A DNA stretch of 64,000 nucleotides from Psychroflexus salis (GTDB lineage: Bacteria > Bacteroidota > Bacteroidia > Flavobacteriales > Flavobacteriaceae): NCBI RefSeq assembly GCF_014640175.1, contig NZ_BMGL01000009.1, forward strand, positions 62,001 through 126,000, in the 5' to 3' direction. Under the pieces are notes generated by a model. The model was not told where the DNA came from and did not search any database. It was given only the letters and a program-made list of their open reading frames with translations. Below are positions 28,643 to 37,982 of this stretch, in pieces. Positions within the stretch are counted from its first letter, which is position 1. Each line of letters begins with the position of its first letter. Position numbers and translations under genes: made by a program.

Positions 28643-29302
28643 ATGAAAAAATTATTAGCTCCTTCAATATTAGCAGCAGATTTTGCTAACCTTCAACGTG
28701 ATGTTGAAATGATAAATAAAAGTGAAGCAGATTGGTTTCACATCGATATTATGGATGGCGTTTTTGTACCCAACATTTCTTTTGGAATGCCTGTTTTAAA
28801 AGCAATTAATCAACATGCAAACAAATTTATAGACGTGCATTTAATGATTGTAAATCCAGACCAATATTTTAAAACTTTTGCAGAATTAGGCGCAAATATG
28901 TTAACTGTTCATTTAGAAGCATGTACGCATTTACATAGAAGTTTGCAATCTATAAAAAATGAAGGCATGCAGGCTGGAGTAGCCCTAAATCCACATACCA
29001 ACATACAACTCTTAAAAGATGTAATCGAAGATATAGATATGGTATGTTTAATGAGTGTAAACCCAGGATTTGGCGGGCAACACTTTATTGAAAATACCTA
29101 CCAAAAAGTACGAGAATTAAAAGAATTAATTCAATTAAAAAATGCAAAAACGAAAATTGAAATCGATGGTGGCGTAACCAATCAAAACGCAAAACAACTT
29201 ATCGATGCTGGCGCAGATGTTTTAGTAGCTGGTAGTTATGTATTTAAAGCCCAAAACCCAACCCAAACCATACAAGATTTAAAAAAAATTATGAATTCTT
29301 AA
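28643..29302 (+). CDS. rpe: Ribulose-phosphate 3-epimerase
   Basis: This TIM-barrel enzyme interconverts ribulose-5-phosphate and xylulose-5-phosphate in the pentose phosphate pathway. The N-terminus APSILAADFANL, the metal-site segment WFHIDIMDGVFVPNISFG and the VNPGFGGQ loop with the later DGGVT are all typical. The length (219) is normal. The stop is followed two bases later by ypdA, so the two are probably one unit. Confidence 0.97.
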   Translation: MKKLLAPSILAADFANLQRDVEMINKSEADWFHIDIMDGVFVPNISFGMPVLKAINQHANKFIDVHLMIVNPDQYFKTFAELGANMLTVHLEACTHLHRSLQSIKNEGMQAGVALNPHTNIQLLKDVIEDIDMVCLMSVNPGFGGQHFIENTYQKVRELKELIQLKNAKTKIEIDGGVTNQNAKQLIDAGADVLVAGSYVFKAQNPTQTIQDLKKIMNS

Positions 29303-29304
29303 GT

Positions 29305-30264
29305 ATGTTAGATGTATTGATTATTGGTGCAGGTCCAATTGGAATAGCGTGCGCATTAGAAGCCAAAAAGAATAATTTAAATTATATAGCTGTAGAAAAA
29401 GGCGCTTTGGTTAACTCACTGTACAACTATCCTTCTAATATGACATTTTTTTCTACTTCAGAAAAATTAGAAATTGACGAAATTCCATTTATTAGTAACA
29501 ATTCTAAGCCTACTAAACAAGAAGCATTAGAATATTACCGTAGAGTAGCTACAAGTAATCAATTAAACATTAATTTGTTTGAAGAAGTAATTGAAGTTGT
29601 AAAAAAATCAGACTACCATTACCAGATTGTTACAAATAAACAAACCTATAATACTAAAAATTTAATAGTTTCAACAGGTTTTTACGATATACCTAACCCG
29701 CTTAATATACCTGGCGAAGACTTACCAAAAGTAAGTCACTATTACCGAGATCCACATTATTACAGCATGCAGAAACTAGTAGTGGTTGGCGCCAGTAATT
29801 CTTCGGTAGATGCAGCTTTAGAAACCTATAGAAAAGGAGCAGATGTTACCATGATTGTTCGTGGAGAACAAATTGGCGAACGCGTAAAATATTGGGTAAG
29901 GCCAGACATCATCAATAGAATTAAAGAAGGAAGCATCAAAGCATATTTTAATGCAGAGCTAAACCAAATCTTTGAAGACAAAGTAACTTTTAAAGATGAA
30001 AATGGTAAAATTCAAACCTTAGAAAATGATTTTGTTTTAGCTTTAACAGGATACCAACCCAATTTTAGTTTTTTAGAAAAATTAGGAATCGAAATTAATA
30101 AACAGCAAAAATATATTCCAACTTACAATGAAGAAACTATGGAAACCAACCAAAAGGGCATTTATTTAGCAGGGGTAATTTGCGGTGGACTAGAAACCCA
30201 TAAATGGTTCATTGAAAATTCAATTATTCACGCAGAAAAAATTATAAAGGCAATTAAATCTTAA
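29305..30264 (+). CDS. ypdA: YpdA-type NADPH-dependent flavin reductase
   Basis: The 319-residue protein has an FAD-binding GAGPIGIACALEA at about 8-20 and an NADPH-binding GASNSSVDAALE at about 166-177. There is no CxxC redox pair, unlike thioredoxin reductase. The segment NYPSNMTFFSTSEKLEI matches YpdA, the bacillithiol-disulfide reductase of Firmicutes and also common in Bacteroidota. It probably recycles oxidised bacillithiol in the cytoplasm; no bacillithiol synthesis genes are seen here. Confidence 0.9.
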   Translation: MLDVLIIGAGPIGIACALEAKKNNLNYIAVEKGALVNSLYNYPSNMTFFSTSEKLEIDEIPFISNNSKPTKQEALEYYRRVATSNQLNINLFEEVIEVVKKSDYHYQIVTNKQTYNTKNLIVSTGFYDIPNPLNIPGEDLPKVSHYYRDPHYYSMQKLVVVGASNSSVDAALETYRKGADVTMIVRGEQIGERVKYWVRPDIINRIKEGSIKAYFNAELNQIFEDKVTFKDENGKIQTLENDFVLALTGYQPNFSFLEKLGIEINKQQKYIPTYNEETMETNQKGIYLAGVICGGLETHKWFIENSIIHAEKIIKAIKS

Positions 30265-30325
30265 ATTTAACCGAAAAGCAATTAAGTATTTATCATTTCT
30301 TCATTTCATTAGTTAAATTTATAAC

Positions 30326-31225
30326 ATGAAGAAATTAGATTTACGTTTTCGACAATTACAAAACCAGCTTTTGTCTGAAAAAAATAGCGAAAAGGCAGAG
30401 CAAGTAATTGTTTATATAGCTATTGTTTCGTTTTTAATTCATTTGGCAATAATTGCCGTCGTAGACTACAATTTTTTAAACCTGGGTGCTTTTCAAGAGT
30501 TAACAATCAATCCAATTTCGGCACTTTACACCCCATTTTCAATTATATTAATTTACGAAGTTTATTTGTTGGTTTTTTACCTACCAAAATCGATTACCAA
30601 TTATATAGGCAAACAGTATGAAATTATTACGCTTATTTTAATTCGAAAAATATTTTACGACTTATCTAATTTAGAATTTTCTGAAAATTGGTTTTCTATC
30701 CAAGGTGATTTGCAATTTACAATCGATATACTAGCCACACTAGTGCTGTTTATACTTATCTACTTCTTCTACAAAATTGACCAAAAAAACAAATCAAAGA
30801 AAACCAGCTTAAGCTTAAAAACAGAAAGACACATTAAAGTAAAACGCTTTTTTGCCAGCATCTTAATTCCTATAATTATTGGTCTAGCTATATATTCATT
30901 AAGTAATTGGGTATATAACACGGGCTTAAATCCTGAAGCTGTGGGTACTTCCTTGAAATCCTTAAACAGTATCTTTTTCGATGATTTTTTTACCGTTTTA
31001 ATCTTAACAGATGTTTTACTTCTGTTATTTTCATTTTTACAAACCAACCAATTTAGCCGAGTAATTCGTAATTCGGGTTTTATTATTTCTACAGTACTCC
31101 TAAAAATTTCGTTTTCTGCAGATGGTATTTTAAACACTATTTTAATTGTAGTAGCCGTTAGCTTTGGTGTACTTATACTACTGATTTACAACAAATTTAA
31201 TCAACTTGAAGCCTCTACGAGATAA
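30326..31225 (+). CDS. Polytopic membrane protein, function unknown
   Basis: The 299-residue protein has about seven or eight hydrophobic segments, at roughly 27-47, 68-87, 98-112, 128-147, 172-194, 218-237, 250-263 and 270-290. Apart from a Lys-rich loop (about 148-170) nothing suggests a motif or active site. It follows ypdA after 61 bases and overlaps nothing essential downstream if the next gene starts at 31242. No family is recognised. Confidence 0.65.
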   Translation: MKKLDLRFRQLQNQLLSEKNSEKAEQVIVYIAIVSFLIHLAIIAVVDYNFLNLGAFQELTINPISALYTPFSIILIYEVYLLVFYLPKSITNYIGKQYEIITLILIRKIFYDLSNLEFSENWFSIQGDLQFTIDILATLVLFILIYFFYKIDQKNKSKKTSLSLKTERHIKVKRFFASILIPIIIGLAIYSLSNWVYNTGLNPEAVGTSLKSLNSIFFDDFFTVLILTDVLLLLFSFLQTNQFSRVIRNSGFIISTVLLKISFSADGILNTILIVVAVSFGVLILLIYNKFNQLEASTR

Positions 31226-31241
31226 TGCTTATATTTGTGGT

Positions 31242-32315
31242 ATGAAAGGAATTTACGATTACATTATTGTTGGAGCAGCACAAGCTGGACTATCCATGGC
31301 TTATGAATTAAAACAACTTAATAAAAAAATTTTAATCTTAGACAAAGAAAGTGAAGTCGGGGCGTCATGGTTAAGGCGTTGGGATTCACTAAAATTATTT
31401 ACTCCAACCGAATTTAACAATCTTAAAGGATTAGAATTTCCAGCTAAAAAAGGCCATTATCCCAATAAGTATGAAGTGGCAGATTATTTTAAAAAATACG
31501 TTGCTAAGTTTAATTTTCCGCTACAACTCAACACCTTAGTAGAACACATCGATAAAAAAGATGGTATTTTTAAACTAACAACAGACGATGGAGATTTTTT
31601 TGCCTATCAAGTGGTTATAGCTACCGGACCTTTTCATATTCCTTACACTCCAAGATTTTCAGAAAAAATTGACTCAGATATATACCAAAGTCATAGTAAT
31701 TATTACAAAAATCCTGATAAATTAAACGATGGTCCTTCCCTGGTAGTTGGTGCTGGCGATTCAGGTTATCAAATTTTAGATGAAATCTCTGAACACACAA
31801 ACCACAAGGTATATTTTGCCGGAGATACAAACGTAAGTACGCTTCCACAAGAAATCATGGGCAAAACATTATGGTGGTGGTTTACCAAACTAGGTTATTT
31901 AGATTTCAGCAAAAAATCTTGGTTCGGCAAATACATTAGCCAAGGTAAACAACCCATAATAGGCACAGACGTAAAAGGAATTTTAAAGCGTAAAAATGTA
32001 ATTCCTGTTGGAAAGTGTTTAAATGCTGAAGAAAATACTATTGTAACTGAAAAAAAAGAAATAAACGATATAGAAAATATTGTTTGGGCTACAGGATACC
32101 GGCCTAACTTTACTTGGATTGATGGTTTAGAATTAGATAAAGATGGCTACCCAATACACGAACGTGGTGTAAGCAATATTAAAGGGCTTTACTTTATTGG
32201 TCTGCCTTGGTTGCATACACGTGGTTCTGCAACACTTGGTGGAATTAAAAAAGATGCCACTTACCTAAGCGAATTTATACAACAACAAAAAGAAAATAAA
32301 GCTGAGTTTGCTTAA
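31242..32315 (+). CDS. FAD/NAD(P)-dependent oxidoreductase, monooxygenase-like
   Basis: From ATG at 31242 (357 residues) the FAD motif GAAQAGLSMAYEL falls at about 9-21 as expected; the longer frame from 31206 adds a tail that overlaps the previous gene. A second NAD(P)-binding motif GAGDSGYQILDE and the ATGYRPNF motif near the C-terminus place it in the flavin-containing monooxygenase/CzcO-like group. Substrate unknown. It lies in a redox-themed stretch with ypdA, possibly in the same transcription unit. Confidence 0.85.
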   Translation: MKGIYDYIIVGAAQAGLSMAYELKQLNKKILILDKESEVGASWLRRWDSLKLFTPTEFNNLKGLEFPAKKGHYPNKYEVADYFKKYVAKFNFPLQLNTLVEHIDKKDGIFKLTTDDGDFFAYQVVIATGPFHIPYTPRFSEKIDSDIYQSHSNYYKNPDKLNDGPSLVVGAGDSGYQILDEISEHTNHKVYFAGDTNVSTLPQEIMGKTLWWWFTKLGYLDFSKKSWFGKYISQGKQPIIGTDVKGILKRKNVIPVGKCLNAEENTIVTEKKEINDIENIVWATGYRPNFTWIDGLELDKDGYPIHERGVSNIKGLYFIGLPWLHTRGSATLGGIKKDATYLSEFIQQQKENKAEFA

Positions 32316-32389
32316 AATAAATATAAATCAACTTAAGCTTGCAATACATAAACTTTGCTTACTTTTAAAATTTGCAATTTAACAAATAC

Positions 32390-33559
32390 ATGAAAGTATT
32401 TAAACTACTCATCATTTTAGTTTTAAGCGTATTTTTTGTGAGTTCAACACAGGCTCAAAAAAAAGTTAAAAACCAAGTTGTAGATTATTTAAAACGCGTT
32501 TTAAAAGACACTGTTTCTGAAGAAAAATCGCAATTTATGATGTACCCAACTTTGGGTTATGAACCAGAAACCAGCGTTGAAATTGGCTTTAGTCCACTGT
32601 ACGTTTACTATGCTAATGAAGATGTAAACAATCGCCTAAGCGAAATTAGCGGATTTGTATTTTATACCCTAAAAAATCAATTTGGTGCTCGGTTTGAGCA
32701 CGCTATTTATACTGATAAAGACCAATGGTTTTTTTTAGGCGAGTTTGAATTTCAACGTTTCCCTCTTCAATATTATGGTATAAGAAATGAATTAGATGAA
32801 GTTCCTTTAGATTATGCTTCCATTGTAGATGCAAGGCAGTTTAAAATTAAAGAACGGGTTTTAAGGAAAATAGCCAATAATTTTTTTATAGGTTTCGAAG
32901 CTGATTTTAGAAGTTTAAGCAAAGTTGAATTTAAAGCCGCTGAAGGACAAGATCAATTAAACATCGATTTACCTTTTGGTGCAGAAGGAACTACAAATTT
33001 AGGTTTAGGTGTTGGCTTAGTTTACGATGAAAGACACAATGTATTAAATGTACGAGATGGTTTTTTTAGCGAATTGGGTTATGTAAAATTTAATCCGTTT
33101 TGGAAAAGCGATGTAGATTACCACAATATAGTGACCGATACTCGATTTTATAAATCTTTCAACAATAAAAGGAATGTAATAGCTGCTCAGTTTTTAGGCG
33201 AATTTAATTTTGGTGGCGATGTACCTTTCAATCAGTTGGCACTCATGGGTGGGCAAAATATGATGCGTGGATATTTTTTAGGAAGATATCGCGACAACCA
33301 AATGTTAGCTACTCAAATAGAATATCGCATGTTACCACTAAAACTTGGTTTTACAAAACGCTGGGGAGCAACCGTTTTTTCAAGTCTTGGAACTGTATTT
33401 GATGAATTTTCAAAAATAGACAACTACGATTTAAAGTGGGCTGTTGGTGGCGGTATTCGCTTTTTATTGTTTCAAAACAAAGACATTTATGCTCGTTTAG
33501 ATTATGCGATCACTCCAGATGAAAATGGTTTTTATATTACAATCGGAGAAGCCTTTTAA
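32390..33559 (+). CDS. Omp85/BamA-like outer-membrane beta-barrel protein
   Basis: Start ATG at 32390 gives the signal peptide MKVFKLLIILVLSVFFVSSTQAQ; an upstream TTG would only lengthen it. The 389-residue protein is one barrel domain of the bacterial surface antigen (D15) type, with the Omp85 motif MRGYFLGRYRD at about 302-312 and a terminal aromatic (GEAF). No POTRA repeats are present, so this is a short Omp85-like barrel rather than BamA itself. It is followed 12 bases later by a DUF4174 protein. Confidence 0.83.
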   Translation: MKVFKLLIILVLSVFFVSSTQAQKKVKNQVVDYLKRVLKDTVSEEKSQFMMYPTLGYEPETSVEIGFSPLYVYYANEDVNNRLSEISGFVFYTLKNQFGARFEHAIYTDKDQWFFLGEFEFQRFPLQYYGIRNELDEVPLDYASIVDARQFKIKERVLRKIANNFFIGFEADFRSLSKVEFKAAEGQDQLNIDLPFGAEGTTNLGLGVGLVYDERHNVLNVRDGFFSELGYVKFNPFWKSDVDYHNIVTDTRFYKSFNNKRNVIAAQFLGEFNFGGDVPFNQLALMGGQNMMRGYFLGRYRDNQMLATQIEYRMLPLKLGFTKRWGATVFSSLGTVFDEFSKIDNYDLKWAVGGGIRFLLFQNKDIYARLDYAITPDENGFYITIGEAF

Positions 33560-33571
33560 AACATTCAAAAA

Positions 33572-34048
33572 ATGAATAAAGTATTTTGTATTCTGTTCTT
33601 ATGTATTATTGGGAGTTTAAATATAAATGCACAAGCTACTAAAGATAAAGAACGCCGCTGGCTAGTTTTGCTCTCGCCCGAAGATGAACATCCGCAACTG
33701 CAAAAACAAATTGATGCTATTCAAGCTAATCAAGATGCAGCTATTGAAAGAAAAATTGGTGTAATTCAAATTACCAATCAAGAGACCAAAGCCATATTTA
33801 ATTCTCCTATAAAAAACTTCAACTTAGCAGATTCATTTCAAAACTTGCAAACCAAAGATTCAGATTTCGAACTTGTTCTTATTGGTTTAGATAATAATAC
33901 TAAACTGAAAAGAACAAAGGCAATTGATGCAGACGATTTATTTAAATTAATAGACCGTATGCCAATGCGTAAAGCCGAAATTCAACAAAAAAAAAGAAAA
34001 GAACGTTTGGAAGAAAAACGAAAAAACGAACACCAAAAAAGTAAATAG
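33572..34048 (+). CDS. DUF4174-like exported protein
   Basis: A 158-residue protein with signal peptide MNKVFCILFLCIIGSLNINAQ. The first half (RRWLVLLSPEDEHPQLQKQI) and the later LFKLIDRMPMRKAEI match what I recall of the DUF4174 fold, a thioredoxin-like domain without a CxxC. The C-terminal 25 residues are nearly all charged (Lys/Glu/Arg). It is probably co-transcribed with the barrel protein before it and followed by a strong terminator. Confidence 0.75.
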   Translation: MNKVFCILFLCIIGSLNINAQATKDKERRWLVLLSPEDEHPQLQKQIDAIQANQDAAIERKIGVIQITNQETKAIFNSPIKNFNLADSFQNLQTKDSDFELVLIGLDNNTKLKRTKAIDADDLFKLIDRMPMRKAEIQQKKRKERLEEKRKNEHQKSK

Positions 34049-34136
34049 TTATAAAAACTGAGCACTTTTTAAATTTTTCAGATTTTCAAAACCGTATTAT
34101 TTTATTCTCAGTGTAAAACATCAGACATTAAAAAAA

Positions 34137-34165
34137 AACCTTCTGGAATTACAGAAGGTTTTTTT
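34137..34165. terminator. Bidirectional hairpin terminator
   Basis: AACCTTCTG (34137-34145) pairs perfectly with CAGAAGGTT (34152-34160) around a 6-base loop. It is flanked by an A-run on the left and a T-run on the right. It separates the convergent DUF4174 and glutamine synthetase genes and can serve both. Confidence 0.88.
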
Positions 34166-34185
34166 TGTTAGAACAATACATTAAT

Positions 34186-36369
34186 TTATTTTGTAAACAA
34201 CATTTCTCTGTATTTAGTTAATGGCCAAATTTCATCATCTACCATTAATTCTAATTTATCACAATGGTAACGAATTGTATCAAAAAATGGTTTCACCTCA
34301 TCGCAGTACGCATGAGCACGTTTAGTTGCATCTTCTATGGCATTAGCTTCTTTTCGAGCTTCAATCATTTGGCTTGTAGCTTTATTGATGTTTTCAATAT
34401 GGTTTGAAATGGCTTCAATAATACTCATTTGTTCTTTGGCTATTTCTTTAAAAGAATTTCCGTAGATTTCTTTTAAGCCTTTCACATTTTTAATCAATAC
34501 ATTTTGATAACTAATAGCAGTAGGAATAACATGATTTCGGGCAATGTCTCCGATTAAACGGCCTTCAATTTGTATTTCTTTAGAATAGTCTTCAATTTCA
34601 ATTTCGTAACGTGCTTTAATTTCTACTTCGTTCATAATTTGCAAACTAGTGTACAAATCAATAGCTTTTTGTGAAATTTTAGGTTGCAGAGCAGTTGGAG
34701 TAGTTTTGTTGTTACTTAAACCACGTTTAGCTGCTTCATCTTCCCAAGCTTTTCCATAACCATCACCTTCAAAACGAATTTTCTTAGAAGATTTAATGTA
34801 TTCTCTCAATATATTGAAAATCGCATCGTCTTTTTTCATTTTTTTATCGATTAAAGCATCTACTTCTGCTTTAAATTCAATAAGTTGTTTAGCTACCATT
34901 GCATTTAAAGTAGTCATTGGGTCAGCACAGTTTGCTGTAGAACCAACTGCGCGTAATTCGAATTTATTTCCTGTAAAAGCAAAAGGAGAAGTACGATTAC
35001 GATCTGTATTGTCTAATAAAATTTCTGGAATTTTACCCACTACATTCAACTTTAAATCTGTTTTCTCTTCTGGCGAAAGTTTACCATTAGTTACTTTTTC
35101 TAATTCATCTAAGACTTTAGTTAATTGTGAACCAATAAACACTGAAATTATAGCTGGTGGCGCTTCATTTGCACCTAAACGATGATCGTTTGAAGCTGAT
35201 GCAATAGTTGCTCTTAAAATTTCTTCATTATCGCAAACCGCTTTAATGGTGTTTACAAAAAAGGTTAAAAACTGTAGATTTTTCATTGGTGTTTTACCAG
35301 GACTCAATAAGTTTGAACCCGTATCGGTTGCTAAAGACCAATTATTGTGTTTACCACTTCCGTTTACATTAGCAAATGGCTTTTCATGAAATAGCACCTT
35401 AAAGTTATGTCGGTCGGCAACTTTATCCATCACATCCATAATTAAAGAATTGTGATCTACGGCTAAGTTAGCTTCTTCAAAAATAGGAGCTAACTCAAAT
35501 TGATTAGGAGCAACTTCGTTGTGTCTAGTTTTAACTGGAATACCTAAATACATACATTCAGTTTCTAAATCACGCATAAAATTTAATACACGAGCAGGAA
35601 TCGAACCAAAGTAATGATCGTCTAATTGTTGACCTTTAGCTGGTGCATGACCAAGTAAAGTTCTACCGGCCATCATAATATCATGTCTAGATGAAGCTAG
35701 TGCAGAATCGATTAAAAAATATTCTTGCTCCCAACCTAAAGTAGCAGTAACTTTCGTTACTTTTCTATCAAAATATTTTGCCACATCGGTAGCAGCTTTA
35801 TCTAGAGAACTTAAAGAGCGTAAAAGTGGTGTTTTATAATCGAGAGCTTCACCAGTGTACGAAACAAAAATAGTTGGAATACATAAAGTGGTTCCCCAAA
35901 CAAAAGCTGGAGATGTTGGATCCCAAGCCGTGTAACCACGAGCTTCGAAGGTGTTTCTAATTCCTCCATTAGGAAAACTAGAAGCATCGGGTTCTTGTTG
36001 AACTAATTGTCCTCCATTAAATTTTTCAATGGCAGTACCATCGCCAAATGTTTCAAAAAAAGCATCATGCTTTTCTGCAGTAGAACCAGTTAAGGGCTGA
36101 AACCAGTGTGTATAATGCGTAGCACCTTTAGCTATTGCCCATTCCTTCATCCCTGTAGAAATGTGGTCTGCTAAATCTCGGTCTATTTTGCTACCGTTTT
36201 GTATCGCATCCATTACAGACTTATAAGAATCTTTGGTTAAATGTTGTCTCATGGCAATTTCGCCAAATACATTTTTACCAAAAATTTCAGAACGTCTTAA
36301 GTTTTCTTCAACCGGAATTGGTTTTCTTGAAAGCGTTTCTTTTAAAGCATTAAATCGAAGTGTTGCCAT
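34186..36369 (-). CDS. glnN: Glutamine synthetase type III
   Basis: The 727-residue protein is the long group III (GSIII) form typical of Bacteroidota, assimilating ammonium into glutamine in the cytoplasm. The N-terminus is FGKNVFGEIAMRQHL, followed by THWFQPLTGSTAEKHDAF, the group III signature. The core has EQEYFLID, KTRHNEVAPNQFELAPIFE, GSGKHNNWS and GANEAPPAI, which carry metal and ATP ligands. No GSI gene is nearby. Two similar 15-base boxes in the upstream gap may regulate it. Confidence 0.97.
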   Translation of the reverse strand: MATLRFNALKETLSRKPIPVEENLRRSEIFGKNVFGEIAMRQHLTKDSYKSVMDAIQNGSKIDRDLADHISTGMKEWAIAKGATHYTHWFQPLTGSTAEKHDAFFETFGDGTAIEKFNGGQLVQQEPDASSFPNGGIRNTFEARGYTAWDPTSPAFVWGTTLCIPTIFVSYTGEALDYKTPLLRSLSSLDKAATDVAKYFDRKVTKVTATLGWEQEYFLIDSALASSRHDIMMAGRTLLGHAPAKGQQLDDHYFGSIPARVLNFMRDLETECMYLGIPVKTRHNEVAPNQFELAPIFEEANLAVDHNSLIMDVMDKVADRHNFKVLFHEKPFANVNGSGKHNNWSLATDTGSNLLSPGKTPMKNLQFLTFFVNTIKAVCDNEEILRATIASASNDHRLGANEAPPAIISVFIGSQLTKVLDELEKVTNGKLSPEEKTDLKLNVVGKIPEILLDNTDRNRTSPFAFTGNKFELRAVGSTANCADPMTTLNAMVAKQLIEFKAEVDALIDKKMKKDDAIFNILREYIKSSKKIRFEGDGYGKAWEDEAAKRGLSNNKTTPTALQPKISQKAIDLYTSLQIMNEVEIKARYEIEIEDYSKEIQIEGRLIGDIARNHVIPTAISYQNVLIKNVKGLKEIYGNSFKEIAKEQMSIIEAISNHIENINKATSQMIEARKEANAIEDATKRAHAYCDEVKPFFDTIRYHCDKLELMVDDEIWPLTKYREMLFTK

Positions 36370-36410
36370 GTTTTATAATTTTATTTAATACAAAAATATA
36401 AAAAATCAAA

Positions 36411-36478
36411 ACACCCCCTGTTTTTTTATAGGTTAAATTATTAAAGTATAATGAATTTATATTACAACCCCTATTTTT
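36411..36478 (-). promoter_or_regulatory. Pair of 15-base boxes upstream of glnN
   Basis: On the minus strand AAAAATAGGGGTTGT (36464-36478) and AAAAACAGGGGGTGT (36411-36425) share 13 of 15 bases and lie 53 bases apart, close to five helical turns. The nearer one is about 40 bases before the glnN ATG. They may bind a nitrogen-status regulator; none is identified here. Confidence 0.45.
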
Positions 36479-36481
36479 GAA

Positions 36482-37426
36482 CTAGAAAGCCACCAAATAA
36501 ATAAAACTTAAATAAAAGGCAAATAATAAAAAGCCTTTGTATCGGGATAAATTCATTTTTGGAGCTATAAAACTTAGGGGCAATAAAATAACAGAAACGC
36601 CTATCATCCAAACCATATCCTGGCTTAAAATTTCTGGTGAATTAATTGGAATAGGCAAAATAGTGGCTGTAATTCCTAACACAGCAGCAATATTAAAAAT
36701 ATTTGAGCCGATTAAATTTCCCAACGAAAGTGCTTTCTCTCCCTTAAATGCAGAAATTACAGAAGCTGCTAGTTCGGGAATACTTGTACCAACGGCAATC
36801 ATAGTTATGGCAATAACTCGATTACTTACACCTAATGTTTCAGCTAAATTTACAGCTCCTTTTACCAATAATTCAGACCCAAAATACAAGCCTAAACCAC
36901 CAATAAATAACCAAACTATAATTTTAAAGTAACTTACTTCTTGCAAATTCTCATCTACTTCTGCCGGTACATTTCCTTTACTTCCTCTACTCCTTTTTAT
37001 TAAATAAAATAAATAGATCATAAGTAGAGTAATAAAAATAAGACCTTCAATTCTACTTATCTCATTTCCTGTGTACATAAAATAATAGAGCAGTGCCGAA
37101 AAGCCTAGCATGACTGGCCAGTTTAGTCTAAAAAAGTCTCGATCGATAAACAAGGGAGCGATAATAGCTGTAATTCCTAAAACTAAACCAATGTTAGCTA
37201 TATTAGAACCCACCACATTTCCAATGGCAATTTCGGGCGAATTTTTTAAAGCCGCTTGTACACTTACTAAAAGTTCTGGTGCTGATGTTGCAAATGAAAC
37301 TACTGTTAAGCCAATAACCATTCTAGAAATATTCAATTTAAAAGATAAACCTACAGACGACCTAACCAAAAATTCACCTCCGACCACTAACAATAAAAGA
37401 CCTATAAATATAAATAGTATGTTCAT
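36482..37426 (-). CDS. Calcium/sodium antiporter, CaCA family
   Basis: A 314-residue inner-membrane exchanger with about ten helices built from two homologous halves. The alpha repeats are visible: the first has SFATSAPELLVS then GNVVGSNIANI, the second AVGTSIPELAAS then GNLIGSNIFNI. The acidic residues in both (E of PELL and PELA) form the ion site, as in YrbG/NCX relatives. The encoded exchanger probably removes Ca2+ in return for Na+ or H+. It precedes glnN on the same strand with a 112-base gap. Confidence 0.93.
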   Translation of the reverse strand: MNILFIFIGLLLLVVGGEFLVRSSVGLSFKLNISRMVIGLTVVSFATSAPELLVSVQAALKNSPEIAIGNVVGSNIANIGLVLGITAIIAPLFIDRDFFRLNWPVMLGFSALLYYFMYTGNEISRIEGLIFITLLMIYLFYLIKRSRGSKGNVPAEVDENLQEVSYFKIIVWLFIGGLGLYFGSELLVKGAVNLAETLGVSNRVIAITMIAVGTSIPELAASVISAFKGEKALSLGNLIGSNIFNIAAVLGITATILPIPINSPEILSQDMVWMIGVSVILLPLSFIAPKMNLSRYKGFLLFAFYLSFIYLVAF

Positions 37427-37550
37427 AAATTATTCAAATTCAATTAGCGAATATAGTAGAATAATTGTTTTTATAAGAAGCTAATGCAAGAGAAAAATAA
37501 GATGAATAATCTCTTCAATAAAAGAATGAAAACTATTTTTTTAGTTATTA

Positions 37551-37594
37551 AACTATAATTATAGTTGTACAACTGCTTTTTTAGTTTATATTTG
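37551..37594 (+). promoter_or_regulatory. blaI-like operator and promoter
   Basis: A perfect 16-base palindrome AACTATAATTATAGTT (37551-37566) overlaps the perfect 10-base palindrome GTTGTACAAC (37564-37573), which contains the TGTA/TACA core of BlaI/MecI operators. TTG (37565-37567) is 19 bases before TATATTTG (37587-37594), a fit for -33 and -7 elements. The operator covers the -33 region. ATG follows at 37618. Confidence 0.68.
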
Positions 37595-37617
37595 TAAAAT
37601 AAATTTATAATTTTTTT

Positions 37618-37980
37618 ATGCAACTCCCCAAACTCACTCAAAAAGAAGAAGAAATCATGCATGTAATTTGGTCTTTAAAAAAAGCATTTGTTAAAGAAAT
37701 AGTTGAAAAACTAGAAGAAAAATTACATTACAACACAGTCTCTACTATTGTTAGAAATCTAGAAGACAAAGCTTTTGTTGGTCACGAAGCTTTTGGAAAA
37801 ACTCACCGTTACTATCCGTTGGTAGAAAAAGACTCCTACACCAAAGAAGTTTTAAACTCTACTACTCGGAAGTTTTTTGATGGCTCCTACAAAAATTTGG
37901 TTTCCTTTTTTGCCAAAGAAGAAAACATCAGCACCGAAGACTTAAAAGAAATTATTCAACTTATTGAAAAAAATAAATAA
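37618..37980 (+). CDS. BlaI/MecI-family transcriptional repressor
   Basis: The 120-residue protein has the winged-helix N-terminus of BlaI (LTQKEEEIMHVIWSLKKAFVKEIVEKL; about 5-31) followed by NTVSTIVRNLEDKAFV and the dimerisation tail. In the model system it dimerises on palindromic operators and is cleaved when its membrane partner senses a signal. The M56 gene begins two bases after the stop, so they form one unit with the upstream palindromes. Confidence 0.94.
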   Translation: MQLPKLTQKEEEIMHVIWSLKKAFVKEIVEKLEEKLHYNTVSTIVRNLEDKAFVGHEAFGKTHRYYPLVEKDSYTKEVLNSTTRKFFDGSYKNLVSFFAKEENISTEDLKEIIQLIEKNK

Positions 37981-37982
37981 GT

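Noticed and set aside
37471-37662. Minus-strand open frame of 63 codons upstream of the blaI-like gene
   Set aside because: It covers the operator and the first codons of the repressor gene and is low complexity.
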